A DNA stretch of 64,000 nt from Telopea speciosissima (lineage: Eukaryota > Streptophyta > Magnoliopsida > Proteales > Proteaceae): positions 55,379,378 through 55,443,377 of the forward strand of contig NC_057926.1 of assembly GCF_018873765.1 (NCBI RefSeq), given 5' to 3'. Position 1 is the first letter of the stretch, and every line of letters starts with the position of its first letter. Positions 57,501 to 64,000 of the stretch are shown here, in pieces. The position numbers were made by a program, and so were the translations under genes. Under the pieces are notes generated by a model that saw only the letters and a list, made by a program, of their open reading frames with translations, did not search any database and was not told the DNA's origin.

Positions 57501-59519
57501 CTTTATCCGTAAAAAATATTTTCTTATCATTGATTATGTGTAGATGGAGATGGAAATTGAAGAACTGAAGCGTCAAAGAGATCTTGCTCAAACTCAAGCA
57601 GATGAATTGCGTAGGAAAGTGCAGGAGCAGCCGGTAAGAATGTTGTGTGTGTGTGTGTCTGTCGCTCTCTCTCTCTCTCTCTCATGCACTTATCTATTTT
57701 TATTTGCATATTCAATTCAGGTTCTGAACCCATTTGAATCGCCCCGCCCAGTAGTCAAGTGCCTCACCTTTTCTGGTTCAGTATCGCCAAAACTTGATGG
57801 AAAGGAGTCTGCTCATGGTGATAGAACAAGAAACCCACTGGGAAGGCAGACCATGAGGCAATCTTCAACTGCTCCCTTCACACTTATGCATGAAATTCGG
57901 AAGCTTGAGCAGCTCCAGGAGCAGCTTGGAGACGAAGCAAACCGGGCCCTGGAAGTTCTACAAAAGGAGGTTGCTTGTCACAGATTAGGTAATCAAGATG
58001 CAGCAGAGACTATTGCCAAGCTGCAAGCTGAAATAAGGGAAATGTGTGCTGTGAGGTCCACAGTAAAACAAGTAGAAGTGGGAGAAGTTGTTGCTGCTAA
58101 CAAGAGTGTCAGTGCCAACCTCAAAGAAGAGATCACCAAGCTTCATTCACAGGGAAGCACCATTGCTATTCTTGAGGAGCAGCTTGAAAATGTTCAGAAG
58201 TCTATTGACAAGTTGGTAATGTCTCTCCCAAGTAAAATTCAACAATCCAATAGCGAGGTTACTCCAAAATCCAAGAGTCAGTCAAAGAAGAAGAAAATGC
58301 TTCCTTTGGCTACAAGTAACAGTGCCAACCTACAAAATCTCATAAGATCTTCATGCTCACCTCGGTCATCATCTCGGATGATATTAGAATCTGAGATGGA
58401 GAACAAAGCTCCAGAGAACAATAACATTGTATCTAGTGGGACTTTACCTGAACCCGAGAAAGTGACTCCAACGAAGAGTGAAGATGGTGGAGATATATCA
58501 TCAAGGGAAGGAACCCCCTGCTATCAACGTTCGAGTTCTGTAAACATGCGAAAAATGCAAAAGATGTTCCAGAATGCAGCTGAGGAGAATGTGAGAAGCA
58601 TAAGGGCATATGTTACAGAGCTGAAAGAACGTGTGGCCAAGCTTCAGTACCAGAAGCAGTTGCTTGTTTGCCAGGTCAGTACTGACCCTTAAACTACTAC
58701 GGTTCTCTGTTACTACTGGTATTACATTCCCTTAATTAGAGCATTTCCTCTAATTCTTTCTTGCTATAATGATGTGATTAGGTGTTGGAACTAGAAGCAA
58801 ATGAAACTGCTGGATACGTCATGGAGAATGATGAGAATGCATCTGAGCTACAAGAGCCCCCTGTCTCATGGCATCTCGCTTTTCAGGAGCAAAGGATGCA
58901 AATTATTCAGTTGTGGGATATATGTCATGTGTCAATCATACGTAGGACTCAGTTCTACTTATTATTCAAGGGTGACCCTGCAGATCAAATTTATTTGGAG
59001 GTTGAACTCCGTCGCTTGACTTGGTTGCAGCAGCACTTCGCAGAGCTTGGGAATGCAAGCCCAGCTCACTTTGGAGATGAGCCTACCATCTCTCTATCCT
59101 CCAGGTACAACACCACCTAAATACCCTTCAAACCCTTTTAGCACATAAGCAGCAGAATTTCTGAATTGCCTCATTTTTCCCGATTATGCAGTGTCAGAGC
59201 ATTAAAGCGTGAAAGGGAGTTCCTTGCTAAGAGGGTGATCACACGATTGACTGCAGAGGAACGAGATGCATTGTATATAAAATGGGACGTCCCACTTGAT
59301 GGAAAGCAGAGGAAGCTACAACTTGTAAATAAGTTATGGGTAGATCCTAATGATGCCAAGCATGTAGAAGAAAGTGCTGAGTTAGTCGCAAAGCTCGTAG
59401 GATTCTGTGAAGGTGGGAACGTATCAAAGGAGATGTTTGAGCTCAATTTCGTGGTTCCAGCTGACAAGAGACCATGGATTCTGGGCTGGAATCCAATCTC
59501 AAATCTTTTGCACTTGTAG
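54537..59519 (+). CDS. NACK1: Kinesin-7, NACK1/HINKEL type, 14 exons, 960 aa
   Basis: Exons: 54537-54774, 54892-54978, 55072-55172, 55292-55408, 55499-55580, 55685-55752, 55849-55908, 55992-56116, 57064-57262, 57347-57457, 57544-57633, 57721-58674, 58782-59104 and 59192-59519. All introns are GT-AG and the phases agree, giving 2883 nt. The motor domain starts at about residue 27. P-loop GQTSSGKT is at 115-122, switch I NDTSSRSH at 219-226 and switch II DLAGSE at 255-260. The neck and coiled coil follow ([18 protein letters not shown] and later heptads). The C-terminal NACK_C/DUF3490 domain is about 745-960 ([20 protein letters not shown]). The family length is about 960 aa, so it is complete. 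NACK1 is a plus-end phragmoplast motor that binds and activates the NPK1 MAPKKK to drive cell-plate expansion. Assignment to NACK1 rather than the meiotic paralogue NACK2/TETRASPORE rests on overall similarity and is less sure than the family. Confidence 0.93.
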
Positions 59520-59905
59520 GAACCACCTTCATTAGATCTTTCATCATCTTTGTAAGAGATATTAAGTACACAATAATTGTGCAGATCACTTTATTCATTC
59601 ATTACCTTGTACAAAAAGCAGGAGTTTGCCATTCGGGTTGGTCGACTTCTGCATATCTTCCCTCCAGTTTTTATCCATGATGGTATTTGATTTTATCCTT
59701 TATAGGATTATGTTTTATTCAAAAATTATTTGCCGCAGGAAATATTAAACTCTGATTCATTAGATTCTTTGATAGGCAGGTAATCTTTAAGATTTGTCTT
59801 CTTGTCACGTTTAATACCTTATTTTAACTGTATGACTTCCCTTGTAATTAATACTTTCTCCGGTTTTTAGCAGTACAAAAATTTTCAATATGTTCTTGCT
59901 TAGGG

Positions 59906-60048
59906 GGATCGAGATCCTCTCCAATGAGGAGATCTCGCCCAATGAGCATCCAGTGGCTGGGCTGGCTGGACTCGCACCAGAATGTGTCAGCCAGCCCAGC
60001 CGTTGAATGCCTCATTGGGCGACTTCTCATTGGAGAGGATCTGGATCC
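59906..60048. mobile_element. Hairpin MITE with 9-bp target duplication
   Basis: The left arm GGATCGAGATCCTCTCCAAT / GAG and the inverse of the right arm GGATCCAGATCCTCTCCAAT / GAG continue inward (CTCGCCCAATGAG.CAT, GGCTGGGCTGGCTG). Almost the whole 143 bp folds into one hairpin. A direct repeat TGCTTAGGG flanks it at 59897-59905 and 60049-60057. The 9-bp duplication suggests a Mutator-derived MITE. It starts 387 bp after the kinesin stop codon. Confidence 0.88.
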
Positions 60049-60225
60049 TGCTTAGGGTGGGAAAAACACTTCTTCACATGTTTGCTTTGACTTGCAACAA
60101 AATTTAAGAGCCAACTTGTCTGCTAAATGGAAACTGTAATTCTAGTGAGAGAACCAATTAATCACTACCAAGGTCGCTGCATCGCAGTATTTGAGCCTTG
60201 CAATACATGTGATGTAATTTTTAAT

Positions 60226-60549
60226 GAGGCATTGGCAGTTAAGCAAGGAATGCTTGAAGCTATTTTTGAGGGGATTGATAATCTAATCATTGAGAGTGGT
60301 AACTAAGAAGTAATTTGGACTTGCAATTAGCATCAACTCTTTTCTTTGTATTAATTCGCCCAATTGTAGAAGATATCATGTATCTTCAAGGCTGCTTTTA
60401 AGTCTTGTTTTTTTTTTATTTATTCCAAGAGTTGGAAATGCTATTGTTGATGTTCTTGCTAGGAGGGTCTTGTCCTTGGAGAGGGAGACAAATTGGCCTT
60501 TATCCGATCCTTACCTCTTTGAAGATGGGAGTGTATCTCGCTCTTTTAA
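60226..60549 (+). pseudogene. RNase H domain remnant of a LINE (L1-type)
   Basis: Plus-strand frames read EALAVKQGMLEAIFEGIDNL, IIESG and, after a gap of frame loss, VGNAIVDVLARRVLSLERE, TNWPLSDPYLFEDGS before a stop at 60549. This is the C-terminal plant LINE RNase H pattern (EALAxxxGLxxAxxxGxxxxxxESD ... RxGNxxADxLARR). The catalytic core between the blocks is damaged and there is no adjoining reverse transcriptase. Confidence 0.65.
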
Positions 60550-61019
60550 ATAGACTATCTTTTTACCAAAAACAAAATTAATCACTACCAATGGAGGAAC
60601 CCAACTCTCCCCACAAAGACAAAATAAAAAATAATCGTACTTTAGGTTTGTATCAAGTATGACTTAGAATAGATTTGATTGGAGGAGGGTAAGAATCCAT
60701 TTAGCCGACTCCATTTAGTAGGGATAAGGCTGAGTTGAATTGAAAATATATTGTTCCAAGTAAAACTACACAATTTTAGACCACTTTTGCAATTTTTTTC
60801 TCTTACTTTTTTTTTTTTTGATGTTTTTCTACAATTTGTGAGGAAATAATGTGAAGATAATTATTGTTATTCAAGTTGATTAATAATTTCCATAAGCCAG
60901 TGTTGACTAGCATGGAAATGCCTCAAAATGAGGCTATAGTAACAACCAGTATTTCATAAATATAGATAACCTTATTAAGCCCACTTAGCTTTGGATGTTT
61001 TTTCAGTCCCCCCAACCCG

Positions 61020-61175
61020 GATCCCCTGTGGTGCGGTAGGGCGTCTAACACACATCAGACGGCCCTGCTGCCCTGGGCACGCAGCCCCATACACCACCCT
61101 TATTTTGGGCTGCGTGCCCCGGGTCAGCAGGGCCGTCTGATGGTGCGCCGGACACCCTGCCATGCCACAGATGAG
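61020..61175. mobile_element. GC-rich foldback element
   Basis: 61053-61088 (CATCAGACGGCCCTGCTG... GGGCACGCAGCCC) and 61107-61142 are nearly perfect reverse complements. The outer arms also pair (CCCCTGTGGTGCGGTAGGGC with the inverse of GCCATGCCACAG / ACACCCTGCC). About 155 bp folds on itself. No clear target duplication was scored. Strongly GC-rich within AT-rich DNA. Confidence 0.7.
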
Positions 61176-61666
61176 CCCTATCCCCCCCCTCCCCCCACAC
61201 AACCCACACCCTAAAAAAAAATGCTTCAGGTCTGCATTAACTATGTTTACCTTTCTCTTTTATATAATCTTCTAAACTCTCCCTCACATCAACCCCATTC
61301 CTAATGTCACAACAGCCCCCTTTCCAAAGAGAATGGTTAAGGTTCTTGTAGGAGAATCATTCTAGATGCCGCACAGGTAGAATCCAAGAGAGTGAGTGCA
61401 TTCCATTTGTGTGGGCATCTGGCGTACGAGAATGGTCCAGCCTCCTTCCCAAACTAATAATTTGGAAATTGGAATAATTGATAGCCTTACTTTTTCAATT
61501 GGAATAATGACAACAAAAAAAAAAAAAAAAAAAAGGCATGGCAATCAATTATTCTAATCTCCAAATTTTACAAAACCCTAGAAGAGAACAAAAAAAAAAT
61601 ACAAACTATGTCCTTTCCTTAAAACTCCTGCACAAAAGGAGGGGAAAAAAAAGATAATTAATTAAT

Positions 61667-63194
61667 CTAATTGAGAAGGACCTTTTTCTCTAAAACCTCA
61701 GAACAAATTGTCCCCATCATTTGGTAAAAGGACGTGAGATCTGACAACTGCTCTATTGACATCTTCCCCATCACATTCCTGGCTACCTTCTCCCTCTCCT
61801 CATTCAACTTCAATCTCTCTAGATACATATGAGCATTCCTAACTGTTGCACCCATCTGTTTCAACCTCTTCTCTTGTTGTGTACTCAAAGCCTTATTTGA
61901 CTGAAAACAGTAACATTAACCAAACAAATAATGTCAAGCAAATCATAAAGAAACAGAATTAATAACAAGGAGAAACAGAGAGAGCAGAGCTGGTATGATA
62001 CCATACATACCTGGAGGAATTCAGCTCCAGCTTCAAGGTCACACTTATGATCTGGAGGCATCTCACGCCCTGTAATGTACATCTCTTTGGCAATTGAGAA
62101 ACTTCGAACTATAATGCTTCTTTTCTTTTCCATCACTTTGTCAAGCTTTAGACCTTTTGGTATTCTTACTGAGCTATTCAGTTTCTTTTGGTAAGCAATT
62201 ACTGCCCTCACAAATTCCTGCACAATAATCAATTTTAACATCACAAAACCCCCCCATAGACACCATTACCAACTGAGTCTTACCTGATATGCTGATGGAC
62301 AACCAGGGTAATCGAATTCATCCGACACCGGATGTCTCATACGCTCTGGATGGAATTGGAGTCCCATTATGAATTTACCCTCATGAGGATTATAAGCATC
62401 AGGATCATAGAACCCTTCAATCAAACCATCTGGAGAGAAAGCCATTGGAACAAACCTTTGGGCTAATCTCTTGACACCTTGATGATGGTAGCTGTTAACC
62501 CAAATCTCCATCTTCCCTTGTTCCTCCAGAGAATCTTTGAACCATGCATGCAATGGGGTTTCCTCCACCACCTTCACATTGTGACGATGCCCGTCATAGT
62601 TGTCATAGTCAATGTGAACCGTTCTCTGTTCTTCTGGGAAATTCTTGGAGAGTTCTTTCTCAATGTCTTGATAAAGGGAACCCCCACAAGCAACGTTGAG
62701 GATCTGTGAACCCCTGCAGATTCCCAAGTAAGGTATGTTTCTTTCGAGACAGAGCTTGGCGAGTCTCAATTCTATGGTGTCTTTCTCTCGATCGATGGAT
62801 GTATCGCTCACATGCAATCTCCTAATCTCTTCTAATTCCTCAGGCGAAAGCCCAGAAATCTCGGCATCGTAGAGTGAAGGGTCGATGTCTTCGCCCTCAC
62901 AGAGTAGAACTCCATGGATTGGCTCAAAGCTGTCCAGCAGGGTATGAACTCCGGCGACCCTGGGGACAATTACTGGCACCGCTCCATAACTAACGATGAG
63001 ATCGAGATGATATTCACCTGAAAAAAGACCCAAAATTTTTAAGGATCGAAATAAAAAAAGAAGACGAAATGGAGAAGATTTATTAAGAATTGGAACGAAC
63101 CCACAAAATCAACGAACTTGTTCTTCCGAACGGTTCGTCGGGAGACGATGAGGACCCTTGGAAGTATAGAGGAGAGATCGTCGGAGGAAGCCAT
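61667..63194 (-). CDS. Class I glutamine amidotransferase-like protein (GAT1_2.1 type), four exons, 422 aa
   Basis: Exons on the minus strand: 63194-63101, 63017-62284, 62217-62011 and 61900-61667. GT-AG introns and agreeing phases give 1269 nt. Residues about 12-260 form the peptidase C26 / class I GATase fold. [12 protein letters not shown] precedes the nucleophile elbow YLGICRGSQ (Cys132), then [10 protein letters not shown], and QFHPE supplies His254 and Glu256, so the triad is complete. Relatives such as PuuD hydrolyse gamma-glutamyl amide bonds. The plant member GAT1_2.1 is nitrogen-regulated and affects shoot branching in Arabidopsis. The plant-specific C-terminal extension (about 277-422) is present. 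The ATG at 63194 is the first in the frame and starts [20 protein letters not shown]. It is tail-to-tail with the kinesin. The exact substrate is not known from sequence. Confidence 0.9.
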
Positions 63195-63819
63195 TGCTTG
63201 TGTCTGTCACAATTAACAGGAACTGGGAGAGAACGATATATAAAATGCCTGATTTTAGTGTTTACACAACAAACACAAAGGACACAGAGGCTATGGCTTG
63301 GCTTTTTATATGTGAATGATACTAATGCTAGGCTGTGCTTACTAATAAATGTGAATGCTTAACACAAAATCTTATCGACATCTCCATAAATACTGGCTTT
63401 GCCTTTCTTATCTCCTCTTTTTCTTCTTCTTGCTCTTCCTTCATGCCGGACTCCATGGTTGTGTTGGACTATTGGCCTCCTTCCTACCTGGTGCATGCAG
63501 GGATTACAACAATAGCTATGTGAGTCAGGTATGACTAGGACAGGCTCTATCTTCAGTACGTACAGGTGCACGACGGCCCAGGCGCCGCGTATTCTCAACT
63601 TCTCCACGGGGCTTGGGACTTGGAGTATTACTTGGACTTAGAAGTGGTAGCAGTGTAGCACTGTCGCAGGGATTGGCCGGGTATTTCAGCTTTGTATACC
63701 CCGAGGGAGTTGTTCTCTTGTATGACCAATCAAACTTGACAATATGCTGATGTGGACCTTCTAATTTTAGGGTTTTTTGCAATATCAAATAATGAATTGG
63801 ATTTTGTATATAAATACTC
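63195..63819. other. Upstream region of the amidotransferase gene
   Basis: Promoter and flanking DNA. The frames on both strands (63335-63607) show no family resemblance. Nothing else is recognised before the foldback element. Confidence 0.45.
63235..63246 (-). promoter_or_regulatory. TATA-like sequence of the amidotransferase gene
   Basis: The minus strand reads TTTTATATATCG about 45 bp before the ATG at 63194. It would give a very short leader, so it may or may not be the true TATA box. Confidence 0.35.
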
Positions 63820-63984
63820 CTACGGCCCCAGCTGCGCGTAGCAGCCTGTGCGACGTAATAAGACTGTGTGTGCAATGACCGCCTTACCTCCACTTGGGCA
63901 AGGTGTTGGGTAGGGGGTAAGGCGGTCATTGCACATGCGACCCATCGCACCCCCCCCAGGTTGCTACGGGCAGTTGGACCGTAG
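63820..63984. mobile_element. Foldback MITE at the window's right edge
   Basis: The left end CTACGGCCCCAGCTGCGCGT / AGCAGCCTG and the inverse of the right end CTACGGTCCAACTGCCCGT / AGCAACCTG form about 30-bp terminal inverted repeats. Inside is a perfect 18-bp inverted repeat (63871-63888 and 63917-63934, GTGCAATGACCGCCTTAC). GC-rich, with no coding capacity. The long minus-strand frame here is a by-product. Confidence 0.7.
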
Positions 63985-64000
63985 ACGATCTGCATTGAAA

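Larger units (their letters stand above)
59520..61666. other. Region between the kinesin and amidotransferase genes (tail-to-tail)
   Basis: Holds the kinesin 3'-UTR, a 143-bp MITE (59906-60048), a LINE RNase H remnant (60226-60549), a GC-rich foldback (61020-61175) and the 3'-UTR of the minus-strand amidotransferase gene. No other gene is seen. Confidence 0.6.

Noticed and set aside
60975-61202. 75-residue frame near the amidotransferase gene
   Set aside because: It lies entirely in the GC-rich foldback at 61020-61175.
63525-63995. 156-residue minus-strand frame as a gene
   Set aside because: It runs through a foldback element with nested palindromes. The composition reflects the GC-rich inverted repeats and no domain is seen.

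Overview
The window is nuclear DNA of a flowering plant, most likely a eudicot. It has spliced genes with GT-AG introns, long AT-rich intergenic DNA and many plant-type transposons (Ty1/copia, an RTE-type LINE, an Au-type SINE, hAT-like and Mutator-like elements). I cannot name the species. No bacterial, organellar or viral gene set is present.

Layout. (1) 1-12.2 kb: three minus-strand exons encoding secreted GUB_WAK/WAK-associated ectodomains of the LRK10-like receptor family. All three end at a phase-1 splice donor. No kinase exon is visible between them. (2) 12.2-24.4 kb: a cluster of inverted-repeat DNA transposons that carry fragments of ordinary genes. Element A (12.2-16.5 kb) holds one exact cyclin B exon. 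Element B (17.5-18.75 kb) holds an ankyrin / potassium-channel-like fragment. Element C (20,685-22,591, with a perfect 9-bp target duplication) holds the start of an ALKBH9/10-like gene. Foldback MITEs and a probable solo LTR lie around them. (3) 24.4-29.7 kb: gene-poor DNA with a nearly perfect 181-bp tandem duplication. (4) 29,758-45,795: a six-exon DUF789 gene of 443 aa whose second intron is 14.1 kb long. That intron holds an Au SINE, a five-level nest of transposons and a broken copia element. (5) 45.8-54.5 kb: intergenic DNA with element D (50,142-51,923, perfect 9-bp target duplication), which carries the first part of a ZIP metal-transporter gene. (6) 54,537-59,519: an intact 14-exon kinesin-7 of 960 aa, orthologous to NACK1/HINKEL, with a perfect MSA-type mitotic element upstream. 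(7) 61,667-63,194: a four-exon minus-strand class I glutamine amidotransferase-like gene of 422 aa (GAT1_2.1 type). Foldback elements lie on both sides.

Function. The three complete genes are housekeeping or developmental and do not form one pathway. The kinesin belongs to the cytokinesis (phragmoplast) MAP-kinase pathway, the amidotransferase to glutamine or gamma-glutamyl metabolism, and the DUF789 protein has no known role. The most unusual feature is the density of gene-fragment-carrying TIR elements. At least two of them (B and D) share a terminal family with a perfect 21-bp subterminal hairpin whose arms differ between copies by paired, compensating changes.
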